Notes: a model not told the origin generated them from the letters alone. 64,000 bases of DNA from Massilia arenae (GCF_008014745.1 NZ_VPFD01000001.1:1-64000), one strand, 5' to 3'; positions 28,525 to 38,348 are shown, numbered from the stretch's first letter. Numbers and translations: made by a program.

Positions 28525-28853
28525 GACGGTCTCCTGTGCTGTAGACAGGCAGGTCGAATTCCTGCCGTATACAGCCATGATGCGGCTCGCGCGCCCCACA
28601 CAGAATAGGAAGAGGTAGGGGGACGGTGTAGGACTGGTCCTGACGAGTTTGTTGACGACTGGAAGTAATTTTTCGCAGATACATTATTTGTCGCGCGAAG
28701 TCCTACAAAGTCATCTGAAATGCTCCTATAGCCGCATTGGAGATGCCTGCCTAAGATGGGCTTCGACTCATCGTTCGCCAGCCGGCGGCGGTCGGTCTCA
28801 AGCCTGCCGCAGGACGCGGCGGTTTCCACAAGTGTATAAGGGAGAACGTCATC
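28525..28853. promoter_or_regulatory. Divergent promoter region between two stress-type genes
   Basis: A 329-bp gap with lower GC than its neighbours, holding the outward promoters of the disordered protein gene (left) and the KGG gene (right). No clean -35/-10 pair, operator or small gene is recognisable here by eye. Confidence 0.4.
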
Positions 28854-29177
28854 ATGGCCTCAAGCAACCAGGGTAACAAGCAATCGGGCAACCAAGGCAA
28901 TAGCCAGAGCACCGCCAGCGGTACCCGCAATCGCGGCTTCGCCTCGATGGATCCAGCGCGCCAGCGCGAAATCGCCAGCCAGGGCGGCAAGGCTGCGCAC
29001 GCCAAGGGCACCGCCCACGAATTCACGTCGGAAGAAGCACGCCGCGCCGGTAGCTTGAGCCACGGAAACCGCCAGTCGGCCAATGCCAGCGCCGGCACGG
29101 CATCGCGCACCTCGAGCAAGAGCGGCAACCGCCAGAGCGCCCAGGGCGGCAACCGCAGCGGCGGCGCGAAAGAGTAA
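28854..29177 (+). CDS. KGG-motif stress protein (GsiB/YciG-like)
   Basis: A 107-residue, highly hydrophilic, glycine- and serine-rich protein. The core RGFASMDPARQREIASQGGK and AHAKGTAHEFTSEEARRAG (~27-65) is the KGG stress-induced-protein motif repeated in GsiB/YciG relatives. Such proteins accumulate in general stress and are thought to protect macromolecules. A ribosome site AAGGGAGAAC precedes the ATG, and a terminator follows (29222-29246). The gene is divergent from another hydrophilic protein. Confidence 0.88.
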   Translation: MASSNQGNKQSGNQGNSQSTASGTRNRGFASMDPARQREIASQGGKAAHAKGTAHEFTSEEARRAGSLSHGNRQSANASAGTASRTSSKSGNRQSAQGGNRSGGAKE

Positions 29178-29221
29178 GAAAGAGTAATCAACCGACCGGC
29201 CGATGCCGGCGGCAGGCGAGG

Positions 29222-29255
29222 AACGGGGAGCCACGAGCTTCCCGTTTTGCTTTGG
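29222..29255 (+). terminator. Rho-independent terminator of the KGG protein gene
   Basis: A 10-bp stem (29222-29231 with 29237-29246, one G-T pair) with a five-base loop, followed by a T-rich tract interrupted by GC. Confidence 0.7.
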
Positions 29256-29339
29256 TTTTGCCTTTAATACACACAAAACGCGAATGGGATGCGGTAGAAT
29301 CGCTGCGCCTTTTTCAACCTTCCCCCAAGGATCAACGTC

Positions 29340-29744
29340 GTGAAACCAGCGGTCATTCGTCAAGTCAAGAGCCTGTCCATGTCCTGCGACCGGGTCGGCA
29401 ACCTGTTGCTCACCAAGTTCTCCAGCCAGGGCGCGAGCGACCTGTGCATCCACATCCCGGCCTCGATCGTGTTCTGGCTGCTCAAGCACTTGCCGGTCAA
29501 CCGCGATCCGCAACTGAAGGCGCCGCCTGCCGGTCCCGGGATTACCCAGGCCGATTGGGACAGTCCCTACATTCCGCGCGCGCAATACGTGAACTGCAAG
29601 GAACTGCCAGGCGCGATCCGCATGCACTTCGTGCTCGATCGCAAGCCCGAGCTGACCGTCGTCCTCGACCGCGGCAACGTCGAACTGATGCGCCAGATCA
29701 TGGCCATGTACACCAAGGACCTGATCGACCTCGACGCGCAGTAA
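29340..29744 (+). CDS. Hypothetical protein
   Basis: A 134-residue soluble protein with a GTG start preceded by AAGGA at 8-base spacing. It contains a hydrophobic central helix (IHIPASIVFWLLKHLP) and a mixed C-terminal half (IRMHFVLDRKPELTVVLDRG), with no recognised family. No signal peptide. It precedes the M14 carboxypeptidase by 139 bp on the same strand and could share its promoter. The composition and codon use are those of a real gene. Confidence 0.7.
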   Translation: MKPAVIRQVKSLSMSCDRVGNLLLTKFSSQGASDLCIHIPASIVFWLLKHLPVNRDPQLKAPPAGPGITQADWDSPYIPRAQYVNCKELPGAIRMHFVLDRKPELTVVLDRGNVELMRQIMAMYTKDLIDLDAQ

Positions 29745-29883
29745 ACACGCGCTCCCACCCCGGCCCGGCATCAGCGGTCGGCGTGGCCGATCCGGTATCA
29801 TGGCCGGGCCACGTCGGGCAGGCGCCCGACGCTTCCGATATTTGCACACCGTCCACTGCGACGGGCCATGAAAGGATCCCACG

Positions 29884-31005
29884 ATGCCCATCAAGATCAG
29901 CACGATGTTCGACTCCGGCTCGATCGACGTCGTCCGCGCCGACAACGTCAAACAGATCGACCTGAACCTGCGCAAGGATTCGCACGCCGACATCCACCAG
30001 TGGTTCCACTTCCGTCTGCAAGGCGCGCGTGGCCAGGCGGTCACGATGCGCTTCCTGAACGCCGGCCAGGCCACCTATCCGAAGGGCTTCGAGGGCTACC
30101 AGGCGGTGGCGAGCTACGATACCGAGAACTGGTTCCGCGTGCCCACCAGCTTCGACGGCCAGGTGATGACGATCGAGCACACCCCGGAGCTGGACAGCGT
30201 CTATTACGCCTATTTCGAGCCCTACACCTGGGAACGCCACCTGCGCCTGCTGGGTGAAGTGGCCGAGAACCCGATCGCGCGCGTGCACGACATCGGCAGC
30301 ACGGTCGACGGCCGCGACATGAACCTGGTGGTGATCGGCAATCCGCAGGCTGAGAAAAAAATCTGGGTCATCGCGCGCCAGCACCCGGGCGAATCGATGG
30401 CCGAGTGGTTCGTCGAAGGCATGATGGATGCGCTGCTCGACAACGCCAACCCGGTCGCGCGCAAGCTGCTGCAGCGCGCCGTGTTCTACATCGTGCCGAA
30501 CATGAACCCGGACGGCTCGGTGCGCGGCAACCTGCGCACCAATGCCGCCGGCGCCAACCTGAATCGCGAGTGGATGAACCCGTCGATCGAGCGTAGCCCT
30601 GAAGTGCTGTGCGTCAAGAGCAAGATCGAAGAAGTCGGCATCGACATGTTCTTCGACATCCACGGCGACGAGGCGCTGCCCTACAACTTCGTGGCCGGCT
30701 GCGAGATGCTCGAAGACTTCACCGCCGAGCGCGCGCTGGAGCAGAGCAGCTTCATCGACCGCTATATCTCGTGCAGCCCGGACTTCCAGAAGGAATACGG
30801 CTACGCCGCCAGCAAGTACAACGACGAGCTCTTGACCCTGGCCTCGAAGTACGTCGGCCACCACTACAAATGCCTGTCGCTGACGCTCGAGATGCCGTTC
30901 AAGGACAATGCCAACCTGCCCGACCCGCACGTCGGCTGGAACGGTGCGCGCAGCGCCGGCCTGGGCGCGGCGATGCTGCAGCCGATCCTGCAGGCGCTGG
31001 GCTGA
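29884..31005 (+). CDS. M14-family cytosolic carboxypeptidase
   Basis: A 373-residue zinc carboxypeptidase of the CCP-like (M14) group. The N-terminal ~120 residues form the beta-rich domain typical of cytosolic carboxypeptidases. The catalytic domain has the zinc motif RQHPGES (HxxE, ~residues 162-165), MNPDG and the second zinc His in DIHGDE; the catalytic glutamate is near SLTLEMPFKDN. It would trim C-terminal residues from peptides in the cytoplasm. It is followed by the CYTH gene after four bases, so the genes are co-transcribed. Confidence 0.9.
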   Translation: MPIKISTMFDSGSIDVVRADNVKQIDLNLRKDSHADIHQWFHFRLQGARGQAVTMRFLNAGQATYPKGFEGYQAVASYDTENWFRVPTSFDGQVMTIEHTPELDSVYYAYFEPYTWERHLRLLGEVAENPIARVHDIGSTVDGRDMNLVVIGNPQAEKKIWVIARQHPGESMAEWFVEGMMDALLDNANPVARKLLQRAVFYIVPNMNPDGSVRGNLRTNAAGANLNREWMNPSIERSPEVLCVKSKIEEVGIDMFFDIHGDEALPYNFVAGCEMLEDFTAERALEQSSFIDRYISCSPDFQKEYGYAASKYNDELLTLASKYVGHHYKCLSLTLEMPFKDNANLPDPHVGWNGARSAGLGAAMLQPILQALG

Positions 31006-31009
31006 TCGC

Positions 31010-31489
31010 ATGGGCATTGAAATCGAACGCAAGTTCCTGATGGCGAACGATGCCTGGCGCACGCTGGGCACGCCCGTCCTGGTGCGCCAGGGTTACCTGA
31101 GCTCGGACCCGTTGCGCACCGTGCGGGCGCGCATCTACGGCGACCAGGGTTTTCTTACCATCAAGAGCAAGAGCGAAGGCGCCGCGCGCGGGGAGTGGGA
31201 GTATCCGATTCCCTTGAATGATGCCGCCGAACTGCTCGACCGCCTGTGCGAGCGGCCGCTGGTGGAAAAATATCGGCGCCGCATCGAGCACGCGGGCTTC
31301 ACCTGGGAAGTCGACGAATTCCTGGGCGAGAACACGGGCCTGGTGGTGGCCGAGATCGAGCTGCCGGCTGAAGACGCCGTCTTCGACAAGCCGGACTGGA
31401 TCGGCCAAGAAGTCACCGGCGACAAGCGCTATTACAACTCCAACCTGATCCGTTCTCCGTATTCCACCTGGACCGATACCGACCGATGA
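31010..31489 (+). CDS. CYTH-domain protein (inorganic triphosphatase-like)
   Basis: A 159-residue CYTH protein with the hallmark IEIERKFLM (residues 3-11) that supplies the phosphate-binding E-x-E-x-K, followed by RARIYGDQGFLTIKSK and YRRRIEHAG. Family members hydrolyse inorganic triphosphate or related tripolyphosphates with a divalent metal. Start at the ATG at 31010. It overlaps the serine-hydrolase start by four bases and follows the carboxypeptidase by four bases. Confidence 0.9.
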   Translation: MGIEIERKFLMANDAWRTLGTPVLVRQGYLSSDPLRTVRARIYGDQGFLTIKSKSEGAARGEWEYPIPLNDAAELLDRLCERPLVEKYRRRIEHAGFTWEVDEFLGENTGLVVAEIELPAEDAVFDKPDWIGQEVTGDKRYYNSNLIRSPYSTWTDTDR

Positions 31490-32646
31490 TTATTGTCTCG
31501 CGCCGCAGCCTGCTCGCACTCTCCCTCACCACCGCACTGGGCCTGGCGCTGCCGGCCACCGGCGCGTTAGCCGCCGACAATGCAGCTTATTTCCCTCCTG
31601 CCGGCGATTGGACCCGCAAGGACCCGGCCCAGCTGGGCATGGACCCGGCGGCCCTGGCTGCGGCCGTCAAGTTCGCGGAGTCGCGCGAGACCGAGCGTCC
31701 GCTCGACCTGTCCGACCAGGAAGCCGTGTTCGGCACCCGCCTGGGCTCGATGCCGACCAAGCGCGCCCATACCAACGGCGTCGTGATCTACAAGGGCTAT
31801 GTGGTGGCCGAGTTCGGCGACACGCGCTTCGTCGATCCGACTTATTCGGTGGCCAAGAGCATGCTGGCGACGGTTGCCGGCGTGGCGGTGCGCGACGGCC
31901 GCATTCAGGTCAATGATCCGGTGGTCAAAACGGTCAGCGACGGTGGTTATGCTGCGCCACACAATGCGCCCGTCACCTGGAAGCAGCACCTTCAGCAGGA
32001 ATCCGAGTGGGAAGGCGAGCTGTGGGGCAAGCACAGCAATTTCATCGGCAAGGAAGCGTTCGGCAAGGGTGAGAAAAAGCCGCGCGCGATCAAGGCGCCG
32101 GGCAGCTTCTACGAGTACAACGACACCCGCGTCAACCGTTTCGCGCTGTCGCTGCTGCGCGTGTTCGGCCAGTCGGTGCCGGACGTATTCCAGCAGCAGG
32201 TCATGGATCCGATCGGCGCCTCGTCGACCTGGAAATGGGTTCCTTACCATAACAGCTATGTCGAAGTGAACGGCAAGCAGGTGCCATCGGTCAGCGGCGG
32301 CACGCGGTGGGGCGGCGGCATGTGGATCGACAGCTGGGACATGGCGCGCTTCGGCTACCTGTGGCTGAACGAGGGCAACTGGGGCGGCAAGCAGATCCTG
32401 CCGGCGTCCTACGTGAAGGAAGCGCTCACCCCGAGCGCCCACGGTCCGGATTATGGCTATCTGTGGTGGCTCAACACCAAGGGCAAGAACCTGCCGGGCA
32501 TGCCGGCCACCGCCTTCGCGGCGCTGGGGGCGGGCAGCAATGACATCGTCGTTTCGCCGGAGCATGACCTGGTGATCGTCTGGCGCTGGCATGCCGGCAA
32601 CGCGGCCGAGTTCGCCACACGCGTGATCGCCGCAATCCGTAAATAA
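31486..32646 (+). CDS. Serine hydrolase of the beta-lactamase/PBP family
   Basis: A 386-residue protein with a signal peptide (residues 1-29, cleavage near ALA-AD). The catalytic SxxK is SVAKSM (~122-127), and EYNDTRV provides a Y-x-N-like element. The class C beta-lactamase/esterase fold covers the rest. It is probably periplasmic and may hydrolyse esters, D-peptides or 6-aminohexanoate-type amides; the substrate is not predictable. It overlaps the CYTH gene by four bases, ending a three-gene set. Confidence 0.88.
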   Translation: MIIVSRRSLLALSLTTALGLALPATGALAADNAAYFPPAGDWTRKDPAQLGMDPAALAAAVKFAESRETERPLDLSDQEAVFGTRLGSMPTKRAHTNGVVIYKGYVVAEFGDTRFVDPTYSVAKSMLATVAGVAVRDGRIQVNDPVVKTVSDGGYAAPHNAPVTWKQHLQQESEWEGELWGKHSNFIGKEAFGKGEKKPRAIKAPGSFYEYNDTRVNRFALSLLRVFGQSVPDVFQQQVMDPIGASSTWKWVPYHNSYVEVNGKQVPSVSGGTRWGGGMWIDSWDMARFGYLWLNEGNWGGKQILPASYVKEALTPSAHGPDYGYLWWLNTKGKNLPGMPATAFAALGAGSNDIVVSPEHDLVIVWRWHAGNAAEFATRVIAAIRK

Positions 32647-32758
32647 CACATTTAATAACCGCAGCGCGGGCCGCTCCAATTGTGCGGGGCAAAAGGGGAT
32701 TTGAATGATATATTTTTATCATTAATTCTTCCCGCGATGCGGTGTTGTGTGTCCACGA

Positions 32759-34004
<1,246 letters not shown>

Positions 34005-34019
34005 CAGCTCAGGCCGCGC

Positions 34020-34763
34020 TCAGGCCGCAAAGCCGCCGTCGATCAACAGGTCGGCGCCGGTGACGTAGGCGGCTTCCGGTCCGGCCAGGTAGGCGACCAT
34101 GGCCGCGATCTCTTCGGGACGGCCATGGCGCTTGATCGCCATATAATCATGCAGGCCGGCGCCGAATTCGGTCTTTTCCGGATTCATGTCGGTGTCGACC
34201 GGGCCGGGCAGCACATTATTGATCGTGATGCCGCGCGGCCCCAGTTCGCGCGCCAGTCCCTGGGTCAGGCCGCTCAGGGCCGACTTGCTCATCGCATACA
34301 CCGACCCGCCCACCATCGGCATGCGCAGCGCATTGGTGCTGCTGATGTTGACGATGCGTCCGCCTTCCTTCATATGCGGCAGCGCCGCCTTCACGCCGGC
34401 AAAGACGGCGCGCACGTTGATGTTGACCGTCTTGTCGAAATCCTCCAGCGTAAAGTCGTCGATCGGGCCGAACACGGCGACGCCGGCATTGTTCACCAGG
34501 ATGTCGATGCGGCCATGTTGTTGCGCGACGCGCGCGATGGCGGCCTCGATCGCCGCCGGATCGGCGGCATCGCTGCGGATCGCCTCGGCGCTGCCGCCTG
34601 AAGCCTTGATCTCCGCCACCAACGTCTCGGCGGCGCCGGCCGATTGCTGGTAGGTCAGCGCCACGTGCGCGCCTTGTTGCGCGAGCCTCTTCGCGATGGC
34701 GGCGCCAATGCCGCGCGAACCGCCGGTGACGACTGCAACCTTGCCTTCGAATGCCTTGTTCAT
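34020..34763 (-). CDS. Short-chain dehydrogenase/reductase
   Basis: A 247-residue classical SDR with TGGSRGIGAAIAKRL (cofactor binding, ~14-28), NNAG at the NNAGVAVFG position, catalytic Ser in NISSTNALR, and YAMSKSALSG (Tyr-x-x-x-Lys). It most resembles FabG-like oxidoreductases of unknown substrate. It is divergent from a LysR regulator; a 10-bp inverted repeat lies between them, so it is the probable target of that regulator. Confidence 0.9.
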   Translation of the reverse strand: MNKAFEGKVAVVTGGSRGIGAAIAKRLAQQGAHVALTYQQSAGAAETLVAEIKASGGSAEAIRSDAADPAAIEAAIARVAQQHGRIDILVNNAGVAVFGPIDDFTLEDFDKTVNINVRAVFAGVKAALPHMKEGGRIVNISSTNALRMPMVGGSVYAMSKSALSGLTQGLARELGPRGITINNVLPGPVDTDMNPEKTEFGAGLHDYMAIKRHGRPEEIAAMVAYLAGPEAAYVTGADLLIDGGFAA

Positions 34764-34813
34764 GATGGACTCCCTGTGAATGATTGGTCGAGTCGGCAGT
34801 ATGCTGCCGACCA

Positions 34814-34857
34814 GGAGTTGAAACTAGCCAGCTAGAGGTCGTATGACTTTCAACTCC
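34814..34857. promoter_or_regulatory. Candidate operator between the SDR and LysR genes
   Basis: A perfect 10-bp inverted repeat, GGAGTTGAAA and TTTCAACTCC, with 24 bp between arms, sits in the 134-bp divergent gap. The pairing continues one or two bases outward on each side. It is well placed to control both genes. Confidence 0.6.
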
Positions 34858-34897
34858 AGGTATAAAATCCCCGGATCGCTACCATCCAGACACCGTC

Positions 34898-35839
34898 ATG
34901 CCTGAATCGATCAGCCATCTCGTCTCCTTCATCTACAGCGCCGAGGAGCGCGGGTTTTCGCCCGCCGCGCGCCGCCTGGGCCTGAGCCCGGCCGCGGTCA
35001 GCAAGAACGTCGCCCGCCTCGAGCAGCACCTGGGCGTGCGCCTGTTCCAGCGCACCACGCGCCAACTGCGCCTCACGGCCGAGGGCGAACGCTATCTGCA
35101 TGAAGTGGCCGAGCCCTGGCGGCGGATCGAAGAGGCGACCCTGGCTACGCGCCAGGGCGCCGGCCAGCCGGGCGGCACCCTGAAGATCAGCATGGCGCCG
35201 CTGGTCGGAAGGACGTATTTCGTGCCGATGCTGGAAGATTTTCTCAAGCGCTACCCGGCCATCGTTCCCGACCTGCATTTCGAGAACCGCCAGGTCGACC
35301 TGGTCAAGGAAGGTTTCGACGTGGCGATCGGCGGTGGCGTCGAGTTGAACGAGGGGATGGTGGCGCGCGAACTGACGACCGTGCGCAGCATCGTCGTGGC
35401 CAGCCCGGCCTACCTCGAGCGGCGCGGCTGGCCGCTCGGTCCGGACGACCTGGCAAGGCACGACGGCATCGCGCGCCGCGCCGTGGGTAGCGGCCGCTTG
35501 CTGAGCTGGACCCTGCGCCATGGCGACGGACGGCAGGCGCCAGTCGACCTGCGCACGGCGCTGGTGTGCGACGATCCCGAAGCGATGGCGCAGGCGGCGC
35601 TGGCCGGTATCGGGATCGCGGTGCTGCCGTTGCCACACGCGCAAGCATTCCTGCGTAGCGGGGCGCTGGTCGACGTTTTGCCGGGCTGGTTCGTGGAGGG
35701 GCGTGCGCTCTGCCTGTATTACGCCAGCCGCAGGCTGTTGCCGGCCAAGACGCGCGTCTTCATCGACTTCGTCGTCGCGCGTTTCGAGGAGCAGGGGCTG
35801 GCGCGGCAGTTCATGACGCCGGAGGGGCCGGGTGCGTAG
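34898..35839 (+). CDS. LysR-family transcriptional regulator (CrgA/DmlR-like)
   Basis: A 313-residue regulator with the N-terminal winged helix (FSPAARRLGLSPAAVSKNVARL, ~20-41) and an effector-binding domain from ~residue 92 (GGTLKISMAPLVGRTYF). The AARRLGLSPAAVSK helix and the LRLTAEGERYL follow the pattern of CrgA-group LysR proteins. It is divergent from the SDR gene and probably regulates it, and itself, through the 34814-34857 operator. Effector unknown. Confidence 0.88.
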   Translation: MPESISHLVSFIYSAEERGFSPAARRLGLSPAAVSKNVARLEQHLGVRLFQRTTRQLRLTAEGERYLHEVAEPWRRIEEATLATRQGAGQPGGTLKISMAPLVGRTYFVPMLEDFLKRYPAIVPDLHFENRQVDLVKEGFDVAIGGGVELNEGMVARELTTVRSIVVASPAYLERRGWPLGPDDLARHDGIARRAVGSGRLLSWTLRHGDGRQAPVDLRTALVCDDPEAMAQAALAGIGIAVLPLPHAQAFLRSGALVDVLPGWFVEGRALCLYYASRRLLPAKTRVFIDFVVARFEEQGLARQFMTPEGPGA

Positions 35840-35855
35840 TGCCCCGTTATCGAAG

Positions 35856-35903
35856 TAACGCAGCCCCAGAGCCGTCGTTTAACGCAGCCCCAAAACCGTC
35901 GTT
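35856..35903. repeat. Tandem 24-bp duplication
   Basis: Two consecutive 24-bp units beginning TAACGCAGCCCCA and differing at two positions; the second runs into the left arm of the REP-like element at 35896. Confidence 0.7.
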
Positions 35904-35998
35904 CCCGCGAAGGCGGGAACCTAAGTGCGCCAGATCTAGCCAGAAAAAATGTGCTGGTCCGCTACGGGCTTAGGTTCCCGCCTTCGCGGGAACGACGG
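35896..35998. repeat. REP-like inverted repeat, copy 2
   Basis: Paired arms of about 30 bp with core GTTCCCGC..GCGGGAAC and a ~40-bp variable centre, as at 9629 and 38378. It lies 57 bp beyond the lysR stop and between two convergent genes. Confidence 0.8.
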
Positions 35999-36016
35999 GG
36001 ATTTATGCTGATCGGC

Positions 36017-37270
36017 TTAATGGAAGTGCTCAGTCCCAGCCGGCGCGTCTTCCGGCATCTCGGCATGTACCAGCTCGCCGGTCGGATCGGCGAACAGCGG
36101 CGAGCCGCAGTCGTCGCAATACTCGGCCGCGTAGCGCTCGTTGATGCGCTTGATGTGGGCGACGCCGGCGTCGTTGAGGTGGGCCGCGATCTCGTTGATC
36201 GGCGACAGCGGCGTGGCGCTGGCCGCCAGCGGACCTTCCATCGGCGTGCCGTCCTCGTCTTCCTGGCCATACAGCGGCCAGACGATGCCATACACCACGT
36301 CGGCGCTCTGGCGCATGGTGAACGAGACGCGGTATTCGTCGATCTGGATGTCCGGCGACTCTTCGCCGAAGCCCGCGATCACGGCGCGCAGGTCGGACGC
36401 TTCCACGCCCAGCGTATTGGTCAGGTAGTGCACGGCGGCGCGGATCGAGATCGGACGGATCAGCTTGTCGGCTTCACGGCAGGCCACGTAATAGGCTTCT
36501 GGCAGCAGCAGCTCGATGCCGCAGCCCGGCAGCAGGCGCGCGATATTCGCGGTGGCCTGGGCGCGCCACTGCTCGAGGCTGCGATTGCGCTCGTCGGCGA
36601 AACGCAGATGGTGCTGCGGCTCTTGCCAGCGGAACAGCGGCTCGCCGGCCCGGGCGACGATCGCGATCAAGAGGTAGCGGGTATCGGCCAGGAAGGGCGC
36701 GGTCTCGTCCAGGTGCTGGGCCGGCTTGATGGTGCCGCCCTTGTGGGCGGCGGCGGCCAGCTTTTGCGTCAGCGCCGCAGTTTCGGCGTGGGTGCGCGGC
36801 AGCTGGTCGAGCGAATACAGGGTGGGCGCGATCGCCATCTTGGTGCCGTCGGCCAGCAGGTGGGCTGAGAAGTGGGCGCCCAGGGTCGACAGCAGGTCGT
36901 TCGGGATGGTGCCGGTGGCGATCGAGAAGCGGGTCCAGGCCAGGATCGGCGCCGCGACCAGCAGGGCCTGCCAGGTGACGTCGCCGCCATCGGCCTGCTC
37001 GACCATGGTGGCCGATTCGCTGACCGCTTCGACCGTATCCATCAGCACGTCGTACGAGGCCAGGTCGTCCTTGAACAGGGCGTTCAGGGCGGCGTCGATG
37101 CTGTCCTGATGATTGGTCTTGAGCAGCTTTTGCAGACACGTGTCGAGTTGGTGTTCCCAAGCACGTTCTTCAGCACGGCTGGCAGCTTGCATGAGGGCTT
37201 GCGAGAGGCTGACGAGGCGCTGGCTTTCTGCGGAAAGTTTTGGAGTTGAATCTTTGGAAGGACGACGCAT
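36017..37270 (-). CDS. DUF2863-family protein
   Basis: A 417-residue soluble protein that matches the DUF2863 family, known essentially from betaproteobacteria and without assigned function. The middle (ADTRYLLIAIVARAGEPLFRWQE) and the C-terminal half (LIRPISIRAAVHYLTNTLGV) are the conserved parts; a CDDCGSPLF motif near the end is a possible metal-binding site with only two cysteines. No signal peptide. It is convergent with the lysR gene, separated by REP copy 2. Confidence 0.82.
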   Translation of the reverse strand: MRRPSKDSTPKLSAESQRLVSLSQALMQAASRAEERAWEHQLDTCLQKLLKTNHQDSIDAALNALFKDDLASYDVLMDTVEAVSESATMVEQADGGDVTWQALLVAAPILAWTRFSIATGTIPNDLLSTLGAHFSAHLLADGTKMAIAPTLYSLDQLPRTHAETAALTQKLAAAAHKGGTIKPAQHLDETAPFLADTRYLLIAIVARAGEPLFRWQEPQHHLRFADERNRSLEQWRAQATANIARLLPGCGIELLLPEAYYVACREADKLIRPISIRAAVHYLTNTLGVEASDLRAVIAGFGEESPDIQIDEYRVSFTMRQSADVVYGIVWPLYGQEDEDGTPMEGPLAASATPLSPINEIAAHLNDAGVAHIKRINERYAAEYCDDCGSPLFADPTGELVHAEMPEDAPAGTEHFH

Positions 37271-37427
37271 GGCGCTGGTGGGTCTCTTGTCAGTGAATGT
37301 TTCGAAAGTCCGAGGGGGGATGATAAACCCATATCCCCGGTATTGTAGTTGATTCGGCTACAGGTCATGAACAATGGGTGTCACGAGGGGAGGACGAAAG
37401 CCAGTCGAGAGCCGTGCACGCAAACGC

Positions 37428-37472
37428 TTGCACAATGCGCGAACAGGGTACATAATGAGAATAATTCTCATT
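37428..37472 (+). promoter_or_regulatory. Fur-controlled sigma-70 promoter
   Basis: A -35 TTGCAC (37428-37433) and -10 CATAAT (37451-37456) are 17 bp apart. A 19-bp perfect palindrome, AATGAGAATAATTCTCATT (37454-37472), overlaps the -10 and start site and matches the Fur box pattern. Iron-loaded Fur bound here would block the promoter; the transcript would begin at about 37463. Confidence 0.85.
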
Positions 37473-37642
37473 CAAACATGTTTGGGAAGAGCGATTGGAG
37501 TGTTCGAGCTGTGTTTCCAGCTTGTGTTGCAGTAGCCGTTGGTGACCGGGAAAGCACTGACGGATGTTTCTCACGGAGTACCACCCCCGCCGGGCAACCG
37601 GATTCTGCCCTCCTGACACTGTCAGGAGGGATTTTTTTGTTG
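37463..37642 (+). ncRNA. Candidate iron-regulated small RNA or attenuated leader
   Basis: From the Fur-controlled promoter to an intrinsic terminator at 37611-37640 there are about 180 nt without a plausible protein gene. The segment could be a free small RNA, analogous in logic but not in sequence to RyhB/PrrF, or a leader that attenuates the PKHD hydroxylase gene 24 bp beyond. No known RNA family is recognised. Confidence 0.45.
37613..37642 (+). terminator. Strong Rho-independent terminator between Fur promoter and piuC-like gene
   Basis: An 11-bp perfect stem (CCCTCCTGACA with TGTCAGGAGGG, one-base centre in this reading) followed by ATTTTTTT. No plus-strand protein gene lies before it, so it ends a non-coding or leader transcript. 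Confidence 0.85.
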
Positions 37643-37664
37643 GTTCGACAGCAAGAAGAACGAC

Positions 37665-38348
37665 ATGATGCTGCATATTCCCGGCGTGCTGACGCCGGAC
37701 CAGGTGGCCCATATCCGCGCCCGCATGGCCGGCGCGCCGGAATGGCTCGATGGCCGCGAGAGCGTCGGCCCGCAAGGGGCAAAGGTCAAGCGCAACCGCC
37801 AGCTGGGCGAGGGCACGCCGCTCGCCGTCGAGCTGGGCCAGATCGTGAGCGCGGCCCTGATGGCGAACCCCATATTCTTTTCCAGTGCGCTGCCGCTGCG
37901 GGTGCTGGCGCCATATTTCAATGCATATAGCGGCGGCGAGCATTACGGGCTGCACGTGGACGGCGCCATCCGTGCCCAGCGCGGCGGCGGTGCTCCGGTG
38001 CGGGCCGACGTTTCGACCACCGTGTTCCTGAGCGAGCCGGACGAATATGAGGGCGGCGAACTGGAAGTGGTCGACCTGTACGGCACCCACGAGGTCAAGC
38101 TGGCGGCGGGCGACGCGATCGTGTACTCGTCGGGCAGCGTGCACCAGGTGCGGCCGGTGACGAGCGGCGAGCGGGTGGCTTCCTTTCTTTGGACCCAGAG
38201 CATGGTGCGCGACGATGGCAAGCGCGGAATGCTGTTCGATCTCGATACCCAGATCCAGAAGCTGCGGGCGCAGCATGGGGAGTCGGAAATCACGGTGGGG
38301 TTGACGGCGCATTATCACAACCTGCTCCGGATGTGGGCCGAAGTCTGA
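37665..38348 (+). CDS. PKHD-type Fe(II)/2-oxoglutarate hydroxylase (PiuC/YbiX family)
   Basis: A 227-residue 2OG-Fe(II) dioxygenase. The iron ligands are His-x-Asp in YGLHVDGAI (~residues 96-98) and a distal His in [15 protein letters not shown] (~159), with Arg of the same segment for 2-oxoglutarate. PiuC relatives are iron-starvation proteins normally beside TonB siderophore receptors; none is here. The Fur-box promoter (37428-37472) supports iron control, but a terminator lies between promoter and gene. The ribosome site (AAGAAG) is modest; the start may be either of two adjacent ATGs. Confidence 0.9.
   Translation: MMLHIPGVLTPDQVAHIRARMAGAPEWLDGRESVGPQGAKVKRNRQLGEGTPLAVELGQIVSAALMANPIFFSSALPLRVLAPYFNAYSGGEHYGLHVDGAIRAQRGGGAPVRADVSTTVFLSEPDEYEGGELEVVDLYGTHEVKLAAGDAIVYSSGSVHQVRPVTSGERVASFLWTQSMVRDDGKRGMLFDLDTQIQKLRAQHGESEITVGLTAHYHNLLRMWAEV

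Noticed and set aside
28860..30074. A 404-codon minus-strand frame across the KGG, hypothetical and carboxypeptidase genes
   Set aside because: It spans several well-supported plus-strand genes and a terminator; composition is that of a shadow.
37463..37612. A known riboswitch in the leader before the piuC-like gene
   Set aside because: No core sequence of a riboswitch class that I know could be matched; only the promoter, Fur box and terminator are supported.
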